Assembly (NCBI RefSeq): GCF_050436995.1
Contig: NC_134755.1
Location: 6,821,001 to 6,885,000 of the forward strand
Source of the DNA: Anticarsia gemmatalis
Lineage: Eukaryota; Arthropoda; Insecta; Lepidoptera; Erebidae
Direction of reading: 5' to 3'
Length of the DNA stretch: 64,000 nucleotides
Both the position numbers and the translations under genes were made by a program. Of the stretch, positions 27,601-42,600 are shown piece after piece; position 1 is the stretch's first letter; each line of letters opens with the position of its first letter. The notes under the pieces are model-generated. The model did no database searches, had not been told where the DNA came from, and saw nothing but the letters and a program-made list of their open reading frames with translations.

Positions 27601-30600
27601 GATTCGCGTATCAATGATTGATTAATGATAATATGGTTGTACTTATTGCTCTATCAATTTCCCACTAGGTACAGGTGTCGTATGTGAACTGTAAAAAATC
27701 CATATCACTACATAGTATAAAACAAAGTCGCCCATTTTGTCTGTAGTCCCTTCGTATGCATAAAACTTTAAAACTACGCAACGGATTTTGATGCGGTTTT
27801 CATTAATAGAAAGAGTATTTTCTCCGACAGGTTTTTATATATAATTAAAATACATTGAAACTATATTAGCTGAGTTATAGCGATTTATGTCCAAGAAGTC
27901 AGAAAAAAAATCTAATTGAAGATTGCATTTGTGCGTGCGCCGCTTATACCGTTGGATACAAGTAAGAACAATGTATAGCAAAAACATTGGTCTTTATTAG
28001 TTCTACAAAAAAGTCCGCGATGACATATATCCAGCTTTTTTATTTAAGTCACAAAAACTACTTTTCTGTATTAAAAAAACATTTAATTCGTTGGGTGATG
28101 TTTAACTGGTGATATAACCAATAATACATATATCCTTATCAAAATAAGTAAGTTCATCATCACGAGCATTTAATTTAGATTATTTTTGCAGTTTACAGTG
28201 TGTTATTTAGACATATAGTTTAGGAGATATCACGATATTAGTATTGCGGCACGGTACGGGCCGGCCGCGGCGGCGGGGGCAGCGCCTTTTTAGTCACGAA
28301 AGGCCATTATTTATCCTTTAACTGATACCAACTGAATCATCTGCAATAAATAGAGGGACTCAGGGCAATGATAACAAAGACGAAATAAGTGACAAGATTA
28401 GATGTATGGATGTGAATGAAGCAAGGAAAGTTGTAGGATCGTACCAAGTGGCGTTCACTGGTCTCTGCCTACCCCTATGGGAATAAAGCGTGATTATTAC
28501 TGATTATATTTATATATGTGTGTTATAGTTTGCATTTAGCGATTGGGTCTGACACCTTTGGCTATATAAATAATATACCAATTGATATAAGTAGTAACGA
28601 TAAACTTAAAAATGTGAAGTCGCCAGCAAATTGGCTGCCATGGTGAATTTGGGGATCCTCTATCAATATTTTTTTACATGAAAAGATTACAAGCATATTA
28701 TAATATACCTTAGCAATCCTTATTATCAACCAATTTCGCCAAAATACTTATTTGTTTTATGAGTGGGTTCACGGTTCGTTCATTACAGGGTCAGGAATAG
28801 AGACACTTTCAAACCTTGATTAATAAGTTTAGTATTTGATTATGTAATGAATTTTTGTTTAGACATCCTTCCATACAGACCCTGTCGCGGGCAAAGCCAT
28901 GTAATACAACATCTATACTACTATTATAAAGCTGAAGAGTTTGTTTGTTTGATTGTTTGTTTGAACGCGCTAATGGTCCGATTTGAAAAATTATTTCAGT
29001 GTTAGAAAGCCCATTTATTGAGGAAGGCTATAGGCTATATATCATCACGCTACGACCAATAGGAGCAGAGTAGCAATAAAAAATGTTACAAAAACGGGGA
29101 AAATTTTGACCTATTCTCTCTTATGTGACGCAAGCGAAGTTGCGCGGGTCAGCTAGTTAACTATAAAAGTGTATACTAATAACTAATATTCTAATTAAGT
29201 GCAGTGCTGTAGCATGTCTATAAATTGCGTTGTAAAATAACACCGGTGCAAAACTGTCACAATATAGAATATTTTTTTAGCCTTGATAAAATAGCTCATC
29301 CATCTGATAGTAACCAGCGCGAGGACTTTATCATTATGTAGATGAAAAACATGTGCCTATTTAACACATATTTTATTAATTTTGTTATGTTTACGATATT
29401 TTAAAAGGTAAAATTCTGCATACTAAAATCGTTTAGAGTTACAGTAGGTCGTTTTTTATTCTCTTTAGAGTACAGGATAACACAAAGGTAAAACTTTTTG
29501 TCTGTATTCTTGAATCACGTTTTACTATCAAATGTCCGCGCGCTATCGTGACATAGCGGTCACTACGTCAAAATACCTATCGTATTCTATAGTGTACATA
29601 GTTTAGTGAACCTTACCTTTCACTCTATCTAGCTCCTGCGACTGTGAATTAAATCTGTGTTCCCTGAACCAGTGTCCACTGCCGACCTCTGACGTGTGTT
29701 CCAGCTCTATTTGTGACGTGACAAGTGCTTTTAGTATATTTACACAGCAAAAACAAAACAACACAGCCAAGTGACAGTTCACAGTACTTGCAACTTAATC
29801 AAACAAGTAATGTATTCGTTACAAGAATCAGAATGATGAATCATTCATAAAAAATTAAGCAATAAAATATTCATAACTCAACGGTCCAATGTTTTCGTTA
29901 TTGCATCACAATGAAAAAGTATATCACGACACGATCTCGCATTACACTGAGGAATATTCAAAATTTCGTGCACCAAGGCCGATCGTATTATTGATGACCG
30001 ATTAATTGGCCACGGTGCTGTATTTGTAGCGCCTCCACTCTACCAACGAACACAATACATATTGATATCGAATTGGCTTAGATTGCTATTCACTACTGGC
30101 CCTTCCATTCGTCTATTGCTAGGCCAATTTTTTTAACACGAAAGTAAATTACTATCAAAGTTAAAGTTGTGAACTGTCACTTAAATTGCATAATTAAATA
30201 GAAGCACAAAAAGCATATGCAAAAACGACATAAAGGTACCATTATGCTTACATAGAAGCCAACATAAAATGACATTGACATTGTTTACTATGTTATCTTT
30301 GTCATAATACAATTGTTTACTATGCTATCTATTTACGTATAGTATGTATTTGCAAAGGAAAATAAACAAAATGTTGTAATGTAACTGAAGGAACAAAACG
30401 GTAGTAATGAAATAAATAGTCAATACCGATGTGCACAGTGAATGTAACTGATAAATTAATAGTTCAAATGGAAATAAACCGCAAGCTTATACAAAATTGT
30501 CTATGAACAGCGTTGATAGGAAAGATGAATTTGAAATGAACCACCAAAATACTACTCTCTACCAGCATGATACTAAAAGCAATAAATATTTCTGTTGATA

Positions 30601-33600
30601 CCTGGTTGTTGAGTATAACTAAGCTGAGGTAGCAAGAAACAGGTGAGGACATTTTCCCCTGTTGTCTCATCTCTGTCTGTCTGGAAGGATAATAGTGGCT
30701 GCGCCTGGTTCTCCGATAGCCAAACCGCTTTAAGTTCCAAGTTTACTAAAGTGTAGGGTAAGTACTCTAACCTGAAAACATTTTAGACAAAAAATAATTA
30801 CATATAACAGTAACTTTTAATATCATAGTACAGTATAGTAAAGCTAAATTCATAACATCTGTGTAAAGGTAACAGAGTCGAGATCTGTTTATCATTAATA
30901 TAGGCAATATAACATGGATAAAACTAAATATTTATGCTTATATGACTTTTATGAATATACGACTCACCTATTTCCGCTTACATCCAAAACATGTAGCGAT
31001 TTGCAGTTTCCCAGTTCGTTCGGCAATCTCGTAAGTTTATTATCTCTTAAGCATAGCACACCGAGTAACGACATATTACCGATGTCTATCGGTATTTCAG
31101 CCAATGTATTCCTATCTACATTCAGTACAGTTAGCTCTTTGAGATTCCCTATCGAATTAGGCAGCTCCATTAAAAAATTCTCCGTTAATATAAGCTCTTG
31201 AAGATTTGTACACCTGGAAGAGATATACAGAATCATTAGCGTTATAAATAGCTTCAAGATAAACTAACAAAATGAAATATATCTTGAACAGTGCGATGTA
31301 CTAACCTTCCTACATTTTCGTTTAATGTATGTAATCTATTTTGGTCCAACTTCAATATACATAACTTGGATAAATCACCGATACCATCGGGTACCGTTTC
31401 CAACATGTTTTGGGAGAGGTGCAAGTCGGTGAGGGTGCATAGACCTCCGATTTCTTCAGGAATTTTCTCTAGCTTATTTTCACTCACGTCGAGACATATT
31501 AGAGCCTTCAGATTCCCTATTTCCGGAGGCAAATACTGTAGTTTGTTATGGTCCAACCATAGCTCTTCTAAGGCGGGCAGCTCACCAATAAATCCAGGCT
31601 GAAATTGAATTTAGCGCACGGTTAGTTCTACCACGTGACAAACGAGATCAGATATTAGTTTAAATAAGGCAAACATTACTTACCAGTTCTTCTATGTCAT
31701 TATCACCGAGGTCCAACCTCTGTAATCTAGTAAGATTTTTAAGTGACTCGGGCAGCGATTTGAGTAGATTTTCTCTCAGTTCCAAAGACTGCAATGACAC
31801 CAAACTGAAACGGAATAAAAATAAAATTTAAAGAATGATGCAACTAAAGATGACACTTTTAACTAGCATTACCGTAAGGTGTAGACGGTCAAATTTAAAA
31901 TTTATAACATATTCATCAGAAGGTTCGTTTTATCGCCGAACTCAGCCCGTCAAGAATGTCTCAAGACTGGTGTAATAGTGAATTAATGTAGATTTAAGAC
32001 ATTATTGAGGGATTGCGTAAATGTAATGCCTTCTTTTGTCCCTCCTTCAAATAGGAGTGGATTATAAGACAAAATTACGACAACAAGAAGACAATAATAG
32101 ACCATAGTTAAGTAATCCTTGTTTTGTTAAGAACCTTCATGTAGATAATAGTAAAAGATAATAATATTATGGAGTTGGAATTCCCGCCTAGAAACGATAC
32201 GCAACTGTACACTTTATACAGCCATGGTAAAAATCAACTGAACGATAGCAATAGTTCTTAAGGTTAAAGTTGTTAAGAGAACTAACGCACAACTTTTATT
32301 GCATGCAACCTTCATAGGCTAACAATTGTGACATAACAATTTGATGAGACAATTCAGCGAGGTGGAAACACAATGGAACGACTGACAGTAACCACATCTG
32401 AACGACTCCCATGCACCGTTGCAAGGTTAATTTAACACTAATATTATCTCCATATCTTTGGAACAACACCTTTACAATTACACGAACTGGATTGCGAGGT
32501 TGTTCACTTCAGGAGTGTAATTGGATTTTATATATTTTTTATTACCGCTCCTCCCATTTGGCCGCACCAAGTATACATATCTTTCCTAACTTTAACAATG
32601 AATAACTTAAATCTGTTTCGAAACTCTTGTAAAATGTAATATGGCCGATAAGTTATGTTAAAAAAATGCTGCACGCGATACTTCATCATAAAATTAAATT
32701 AAGTTAATCGCCAAAAAAAGGTTTAGCACCAATAAGAAAGTAATGAACTGAAGAGTCAGAACTTGAAATTACACATTTCTGGGAAGCCTGATTTATTTTC
32801 AGTTTTGATTTAATTTTAAATCATGGCATCTTTAGGCAGAAAATGCCTTTGGCATTAAGTCCGCCTTTATACAATTTTTGTATAAGAAGTTTAAATAAAT
32901 AAATAAAATCTTTGATAGTTTAATGTTTAGTTAATAGAATATTGCAAATTAATGGGAGCTTAAAAGAAACGGTACATACATACCAAGTAATACGTATACA
33001 TATTGCAATTTAAAATGAAGTACTTAACACTGGAACAACTGGCTCAACGTGTACTGGTTAAATACGTCTAGCCGGTTCCAAGTGTTATTTAAACATAAGT
33101 TTTTGAGTAAGTCTCATAAGACTACACGACAAAATTATCCAGTATTCAGCAAAGAACGTGGTACCAGCTCTTTAAAATGGCATGTTGTTAGTGTTTAAAC
33201 AGGTTTTAAATTACATGCAATCCTCTACACGGTATGTTTATTACATACGAATGCCGTAGAGTAAACAAAAACAACGTTTAGCATTCGCCGAGATGCCTCT
33301 AAATTGGATATACGAAGGGTAAAACAATCTAAACGTACGGAAAAGTACCGATATTTATGATGTACTTACAAAATACTCTCTTACTTATGATAAAAAGATC
33401 ATTGTTAATTCAACTGATGCATTTTTACGTGTACATTTATTTCGCATGTTGAGTCCAGACACTAACCCTCTTATTGATAAACAGATTTTAGTTAAAAAAC
33501 TAGGAGTGAAAGAAACAAAACTCTTTATAAGCCTTTCATAACTTCATATACTTTTATGAATAGGAGGGTAACTTTATAGTTTACAGGGCCGATATGCAAT

Positions 33601-36600
33601 TTAGGATTTGCGCTCTATTATTATCGACAGTTTGAAAATATGAACAAATCACACGAGAATGCACTTTTTTTGCAAGCATTAAAACACTACAGTACTAGCA
33701 TATCCTCAAATATTCTTTGTGAACACGAAAGGTAATTATTTTATCTATTATACCTATATAAACAAAAGGCAAATCATTATCAGTAAAAACACTATCGATT
33801 ATGTAGTAGATTCGGCCAAACGGTATTGAGATGCATGACCGATGACGTACAATAAAATTTTATTTGGCTTGTTAAAACGTGAATTTCCAGAAATCTTTTA
33901 CGATGACATTGGCGACAAAACTTCTGAGAAAGAAAATACTTAAAATAAGAACATATTAACACACACCGATTATTTTTATAAACAGCGCCGAGAGTTCGGA
34001 TAGATGTAAGATATGTTAACATTGATATAGTGCTTAGTGGCGATTAGGCAATAGTTTAAAATTGTGGTGTTATGAAAAACTCTATTGTTTACTGATAGTA
34101 TGCCGTGAGCACACGTCATGTTTGTTTAGAGCCTTGAGGCCGCATTCCGGAGTCGATGTCAAAGTACTTAGCGTTGGTTTTGTACAAAAGGCATAGAACG
34201 CCCTGAGTCACAGAGGAGCTGATACGTTTGTGTACTCAACTAATTAGAATACGAGTAAGTAAACATCTCACGTATAATTTCAGTAAGCATGGTTCGATGT
34301 TCGTGACCCGATTTCAAAAATAGCACGTTAATAAAGTTGTACACTTGTTAATTATGTTATGTTACACCGCAACAATCACAAAAATGTTTTACGGCGTTCA
34401 AAATTCAGGTTTATTACAATAATAAAAGTAAACACAGTGTTGAATGTCTTAAAGAAGACAACGTAATGTATCAATTAAGCCGTAGAGGAAATCATTAATC
34501 AAAGTGCGAGATATAAAGCAAAGCAACAGGTTCCCTAACGCCTGTGAGAGCTATTTGTGAAGATGCCTAAATATTTAATAGTTCTACAAAGTAATGTGTT
34601 TAGGGAGTATATGTAAAAGGCAACATTAAATCATACATTTAGCATCGAAAGATACGTTCAAGATAAAGATAATCTGTCTGTTTAAGTACCAACTTTTTGT
34701 TAAGATAAGAATCCTTTGGGCCACAAGAAAAGAATTTGAAGGACTTGTTGACGGATTACGACAAAAGAACGCTGCTTTTGAATGATTTTATTGTGTTCTC
34801 CAGTGGCCACGGATGACATGATGAATAATGGTGACAGCCAGGTCACCATTATTACAGACTAGCTGACCCGCGCAACTTCGCTTGCGTCACATAAGAGAGA
34901 ATGGGTCAAAATTGTCCCCGTTTTTGTAACATTTTTCACCCGTACTCTGCTCCTATTGGTAGTAGCGTGATGATATATAGCCTATAACCTTCCTCGATAA
35001 ATGGACTATCTAACACTGAAAGAATTTTTCAAATCGGACCATTAGTTCCTGAGATTAGCGCGTTCAAACAAACAAACAAACAAACTCTTCAGCTTTATAA
35101 TATTAGTATAGATGGGAGAGAAAAGTTACGACAGTTTGCGTATTTGCAACGTCAAACCGAATGTTCTACCTTACTGATTAATTTGTTTTAATACCGCATA
35201 GTACCCAATCAAAATTCTTAAAAGTCCATTAAGGCAATCGAAGAAAAAGCGATTTACTATAGAAATTAGTGTGATAACTAATATTGTTCAATTCCTAAGT
35301 TTCATTCATCATGCGGCTAACAAAACCTAATAAAATAACTCGGACGAAATCTCAATGCATATAGAATCAGCCATAATATTTTTCATAATTCATATTCAAA
35401 TGAGGGGTGCTACGAAATTTTCAATAAATCGAACGGGAAGTGATTTGTGCTCAAAAGCCCGAAAATTGGGTTTTCGGCGAAAGTAATTCACTTTGGTCGA
35501 TGAAAATTTATTTTGATGAACCTGCGAGGCTTGTGAATACGTTTATCAGTCAATTAACGGGCACTAAATGGCAGTTCGCCGCTACTTAAAACGCTAATTG
35601 ATGTTATTGAATATCGATCAATTCCCAATTGCACATCATTACAGTTTTGAACTTGAACTAGGTATGAACATACTTAAATAATCTTATGCAATAATTATAC
35701 ATAATCTTTGTCTCACATACAAAATAATATATACAAAGTAGGTATGATTGCAACTAATATCTACGACTATTGGACTCGTATTTCAAAAGTAAACCTAGTT
35801 TAAAAGTACCTAGCATATTTAAGGACTGACCTGCTACATTTACATTAGCTACGTTAGGTGCATGTACGATAGTACGTGCATTGACGTACGACTCATTGTC
35901 AAGAACATTAGTCATCAAGATCACGCGTACAGTCACTAGACGATGACGGTATAAATCCCGCAGTTAATAGGTTAGGTGTCAACTTACTTGTCACCGACAA
36001 CAATATGGAACTCAATACAGTAAATCATATCACGGTGTTATGTTTTTCTTAATTGAAACGTCTAACTATCTATAGCTGCTGTGCGAATAGAAGGTATGTG
36101 TTACTAACCATCGATATCAAGGTGAGGCCTACGTGAGGCGCGTATTGTTTGCCAGCCTTAATTCAGTCTACTAAAATAGGGATACTAATGTTATCGTCAG
36201 TACAGGTAAATAATAACTTGTAAATGTTATACCGTCTACAACGCATAATGAACAGAATTTACAGCTAGCATTTCTATTACAGAAACAATTTTAGAACACG
36301 GAATAAAACAACCAACTTGTTATACAATAGAAAGTCCTTTCAAACGAACTTAATATTTAGTTGGCTCATGACTACTTCCTACAAAAGAAACTACAAGTTT
36401 AACTGACGTATTATTTGTTTGTACGGTCGACTATAGAAGGTTATTCTAAGAGTCGACCAAAGCTTTCCAGTTCAACTTTCGCTTTCGCCTTGAGCTCGAA
36501 CAAAGCTTCGTCATACAAATTGTTAGTACAAGTACATTTAACTGGACTGGTAACGACTACCATCAATTTATTAACTTTCACGACAACAACACCACTGATA

Positions 36601-39600
36601 AAAGACCGTTATCTTTGATCTACATGCAAATGAATATGTCCTCTAGACTTTATTGGTTTCCATTTGGATAATAATGTACTACTTGTAATATTATGATATA
36701 ATCTTTATTAAAACATTGGTGCAATAAAATAGCAAATTTAATCTGAGAAAACTCTGACAGGAATATCAAAGCGAGTATTTCGTCCACTTTTATTAAAATA
36801 TTAAGTCTGGATCGAGAGTTGAGACAGACTGCGAAAATGTTTTGAATATTTTAAGAAGACTATTCCCTACCTTATGAATGTTTAAACAGTTACCTTTAAA
36901 ACTCCTTTTGAGACATACTACGAGTATACCCACGTCGAAGAAGACTTAAGATTCTTGACAAAAACATACACATTTAGTTCGTTAGTACTTAGGAGGGTAG
37001 GTACTTGACTACCCTAAATACAGACATGAATAGTCGCGACCTTTTAATTCGAGTTTCCTTAAACTTTAGCGAACTTTATGTAAGTATTTGTAGTACTACT
37101 ACCAGTAATACTACTACAATAATACTAGGATTCAACAAATTTTCTACTTAATTGCATATAAAAATCTAAATACGATCTAGAAAAATGGATACATAAGAAA
37201 AATATAATAAAAATATCACCTGAAGCAATTTTAATTAAATTTTAAAAAAAATGTTCTTAACTTTATTATAAAGCAAGTTTAAGTGACCTTTCTCAAGTTC
37301 ATTTCCAATTTGCATTATTTCAATGATAACGCATTCTACTGCAAAAATAGTCTATGAATAATTAATTAGATAACTGCAAGCAAAGAATACCATTTCATAT
37401 GCCACCAATTCTAGCCTTTTGTATACACTCAGATGATACTTTACAATGAAAATATTGGAAGACGAAGCTTATAAATATCTTATAGACAGTCTCACTCAAA
37501 AACAGTGAACAATGTCTAAAGACCGGATCAATTAACATAACTGACGACTACATTGACGTACAATAAAGGTACTATTTATGTATCTCACCTGCCGAAGTCG
37601 CTGGGCAAGCTGGTCAGCGACATATCATTGAGCCCGAGGACGGTGAGAGCCCGCAGCTGACTAAAGCCAGCCGGTAGCCGCGGGATCGGGTTGCTGCTGA
37701 AGTCTGCGATCTGCAGCGCCCGCAGCTTCTTAATATCTTCCGGGATGTCGGGAATGTCTGAACACAAAACATTTTATCATTCAATAAAAAAAAAATACCA
37801 AATATGCTTACTTAGGTGGTAAAGTTTAAGGTCGCCGTCTAGTTGCTTTTCAAATATTTGCTACTCTTTACGCTTAGCAAATGCGGGTGCGAACCATATG
37901 ATCCAGTTTAAAAACCGCATAGTGGCTTTTCCAGACAGCCTTGTAATTCTCTCGAAATGGTTACACTTATGAATAATTTATGCTTTCTTCCCTATTCATT
38001 CTTTTCCTTGTTTTCCTCCAGTATGGAAACATTTTAATTAAACCCGAATGTATTTTTAAAGTTCTATTACCAGTTAACTTAATATACAATCATAACACGA
38101 AGCTTTTCAACTTGTACCCCTGTACTCGGCGCTTTTATGAAATGGAAACAACTGGAAACAAAGAATTTAATATGTTGTTGAAATGGAGCGTTGCCCATCT
38201 GTGGCATCTGTTCAATATGCATCTAGGTCATATGACCGACCTGTTACGTTCGTGACTGAAACACCATCACATGGTTTTAATTCTTTTTTATATGACAGGC
38301 AGCAGCAAGTCAATTTCGCCATCGCTAGTTTTAATTTAAGTGTCAAATATGGAAAATAGTTCTAGAATTATTTCATCACAATGTATTATAAAAATTTCCC
38401 TGAGATATGTTACTTTGATATGCTTATAGAACTAAATATTTTAAAGTTTGAGCAACAAATAATAATATATCACAGTTATCTCGGTAGTCATAGCACAAAA
38501 TGAGCTTGCGTAATATAAAAGAAAGTACCTATACTCAAATTGTATAGTAACACTGGTCATCCAAATACGGCGCGACATCGAACGGCAGTTTCGGCATATG
38601 GCACAGTTAAATCCACACAAGGACCTATTGCATCGCATTCACTTGTTTTGCAGCTAAGGGCTACAGAAGGTCGACATAAGAGTAATTGGCACATGGGCAT
38701 AAACATTGCGGTCATCAAAATTATTTGCGATTGTTCCACGTTTCGAGACGTTAAACAAAACATTGTAAACGACGTTCGAGAACAAGGTCGTAACCAGAAA
38801 TTTTAAATCCAGCTCAAAAATACAGATTACTTTGTAAATTATGTAATACCAATAGTGAATGCAAGCCAAAATTAATATTTGTATCCTTGAATTCAATTAA
38901 TCCATGGAAGAGTTAAGTAACTTAGTATGCAGAGGAAGCATGTATCCAGTTAGCAAAAAACACAGTTAGGACGTCAAAATTGTGTAATTAGTAATTGGTT
39001 GTGTGATTTCACTTTCCAGTTAATCTTTACGTAACATTAAACACGCTAACTAAAGGCTTAAACTTTGTAAGCTTGTTGCTTCAATTAGCGATCAGCCTTT
39101 GAGAAAAAATACACAGAAAAATTCAACGCAGAAAAAAAAGGGATTACAGAGCTTTTCAACAAAAAGGCCGTTGTTTTTACTTGCTATTCAAAGCCATTAA
39201 ATAAGTGGGCCAAATCTGAGCTTCATATTGATAAAAAATTGGTCGAATTACATTTTATTGGCATCAATTGAAAGAACCACGCGGTAGACTAAAATAAAAC
39301 TGTTAGACAAATCGTGCGTCACTGTGTTAAACGTTTTATTATGTATGCATATATATTTTTCGATAAATCAATTTTTATCTAAACAGTCCATCTTATTATT
39401 GTTATGACATACAGGATAAGAAAAACCAAGAAATAGAGAATTATTGTCAGAGCAATCATTTTCCCGTCTGTACCCAAGATAGTGACGGTTTTCTATTCCA
39501 TTGACACGGTGCTTTAATTGATTATGACAATAAATCGCAACAAAAATAAATATCTGTACTCAGCTACTTACAATGTCCATGACAAATGTATAGCATTATA

Positions 39601-42600
39601 CCTACCTGCGTAGAATAGGGACATAATATTGCCGTGGAAGTATGGATTTCCACATTCATTACACTAATAAAGCTACTGTTTCTATTACACATTACTGACA
39701 GTTAGTTATTTAGACTAGTGTGTCATCATTCCAATAATAATTGTCCATGCCATTTACCGAGTTATCATCTTTATTTCCATTGCATCAATACGGAAATAAA
39801 CTGCGAATAAAACTATACAGCTTACAATAGATTTTTATTTAGTAAAATAAACACCATTACGAAGGCAGTTTCAAACTGGTTTTCTAATTTCACGATGTTA
39901 ACGGTAGTGCGCCCCGGTTTCCGGTTTGCGGGCGGGCATTCCATCGGCCGTGTCGTCATCAATTATTTGTCAAGCCACGACCATTATTGTACGGATGAAC
40001 CCGAACGATAACACAAGTTAATCTTTGGTTAAAAGCTTAAGTTTATCTCCAACTATTATTAGAACCAGTTCTTATTGTTTAACAAATAGTTTCCAATCTT
40101 CTTGCTAAATGCAATTTAACTCAACAGCTATTTGTTTACCAAATATGATTACACAATTGACTATTTAGTTTTGATTATAATTTAGAGTATAGTGCCAAAA
40201 AGGGAATACTCCATAAATCAGTGTTAACAATCAACATGTGAAAAGTTAGAAATACCTAGAATACCGAAGCAAAAAGTAGTTTACACTTAACAGTTTTGCA
40301 AGCCATAAAGCTCTTCTGGTACGAAAATTAATGAATTTATTTAACAGGTGTTTAAAGCGGTAATAAATCATACACGTGCGTTTAATACGTGAAATATTTT
40401 TATAAGGGAAGTAGAAGAAATGAAGCCGCGTTTTTCGAGCTTGTAAAGCTATTTTAAGAATGGTATGTAACTAACTATGTGGAATGTAAGTGCACCGCTT
40501 TGTTTATCTGAAGGGTGCCACAAGATGTTCAGTGTTGGTCTACAGTAATGGTACTTCCGCTGTACTTCGAAAGCCGTTCTTAAAATGTTTATTTTTGTGG
40601 TACGGGCTAATCCTAAGGTTAACATTTCCGATAGGTTCGAATGAATTATGTCGAAACTACTTTCGTCTTAGATTTGCCACAAAATTTGTGCATTTTAGTT
40701 GTATAAAAAGCCTTTTCTTCTACAAGAGCATAAACGTGACCGAATATAAAATTAAGAATGATTCATTTAACAGAGATTGTGACAAGTAAATAGAATATGT
40801 ACATATTCAATTACCCGGTTATTTATAGATCAGTAGTAATATCTGAGGCTAGGTAAAAGAAAATATATTTAAAATGTAAAACAAAGATGATTGACGCGAC
40901 TTAAATCACGAGTCAGATACATGTAGCAATATGGTTGGGAACACGTAACATCCGCTGCAAAACGCAGTTCAACCGAGAGTCGAATCGGCCTAGGAACAAC
41001 GGCTGAGAGGAAATTAATCTTCAACTTGCAGGAGACGACATCTACAACAGGCTGTTATTGTAAATAACTATAAGGTAGGGTCGCCAAATGCCGCCCCCTT
41101 TTTGTAAAAAAAACATGAAAAATAAAATAAAATATTATCAGTTATAAATAAAATGTCAAATATGAGCTTTAATATTAATTTATTAATAAAAATAATCAAA
41201 AATGCCGTAGAGATATCACAAAAACTTTAAATGGTACAATAACAAAAATACTTAAATTTTCTAAAATATTTTTTGGGCTTCTAATTCCGTCCCGGGGACG
41301 ATATTGAGATCACAGTTAATCAGTACACGCTTGAAGTCTTAATAATATTATAATTATATATATATTTCTTCTTCGGCATCTAAAAAATAAAAAAAATAGT
41401 TACTAAAGTATATTTAAACTTATTTACAAACTGAAGTAAAGTTGACTTGTGAATACATGTACGTGAGCCTAATACCGTCCCGGGGGCGGTATTAGGCTCA
41501 CGTGAGGGGACGGTATTAGGATTTTTCTACCTGTATTAAAATGCATTCATTAAACAAAAAACGTGTCACAACCTGTCGATCTAATGTATCGATTTACATC
41601 AGCGGTAATCTATGGTTATTTTAACACACTTTTTGTAACAATAATTTAGGTATATCAACACTGTATGAAATTTGAGAATATTTTAAGAAAAAACTCACCT
41701 TGGACACTTTTTTTTATTTTCAAATATCTCCACGTACGAACACTACACCACACTCACTTTTGCACTATGGCCGACTGATGCAACAAGCATTTAGTTCACC
41801 TAATTACTAATAGATGGCGTTTTTTAGACAATGAGATATTGAGGGGGACGGTATTAGGCCTGGGGACGAAATTTGGCGACCCTACCTTATACCTATACAT
41901 AGAGAGGTAGGTACATGTTCCTTAGTTCCAACTCTTCGAAATCACGTAGCATTTTATTCTTTGTCTGCTACAATAACAGTATTTTAGATTTGACATATAA
42001 AACAAAACCAATACATGTCATTGATAGCATTATGTATACGTCTTTATTGAATAAACACAAACTCTACAGCCACGACGGGAATCCTTCAATACGTCTTGGA
42101 AATTAGATAAAGCCGTTCGAATAAAAAGAAGAGGAATAAAAACATGTCACGTCAAATAAGTAAGCAGGTGAATGAATCAGATTCATTTTGAATTCTATTT
42201 GCGCATTGTATTCGAAAGATAACGCGCTATTGTTGTTGCGAAAATACGCTTTGAGTGTAAGCAAAGAACCTGTTACAAGTTTGTTCTTTGGAAAAGTCAA
42301 CTTAGTATCACGTAAAGCTTTTAAAAAGTCGTATTCTTATCCGTATACAACACAACGTTAAAGTAGATATAATAAGCTCAATCTCTGCCGATGACCATTT
42401 AGCACATTTCTGATGGTAAAATAATTCTCTTAACTTTCCTGTTAAATACGTTCCAAGATCCAGTGTTTTAATTGAACAAGCTACCAATTTATTTTTAAGA
42501 GGTGATGTAACAAGCGGTCCATGGTCGGCAGACAACCACTGATTTCGATTGAGTTTCGGACGCACTGATTCTCGTTGCGAATATAATGGAACATTGCAAC

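Larger units (their letters stand above)
27321..29616. other. scribble intron 8-9
   Basis: Holds the interspersed repeat at 27735-28300 and Helitron copy 1 at 28912-29156. The rest (27321-27734, 29157-29616) and the neighbouring intron 29707-30601 show nothing recognisable. Confidence 0.65.
31805..37588. other. scribble intron 3-4, 5.8 kb
   Basis: Contains a LINE 3' end (32814-32912), one copy of a dispersed repeat (33480-33575) and Helitron copy 2 (34859-35112). The remaining AT-rich sequence shows no gene. Confidence 0.65.

Noticed and set aside
38540..38896. Overlapping open frames on both strands near 38.6 kb
   Set aside because: The frames contradict each other and neither resembles a known protein.
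40490..40789. 99-codon plus-strand open frame
   Set aside because: No known domain, no coding bias, no supporting splice sites.
42508..42565. Possible third exon near 42.5 kb (MRPKLNRNQWLSADHG)
   Set aside because: No acceptor or donor in a usable phase and AT-rich flanks.
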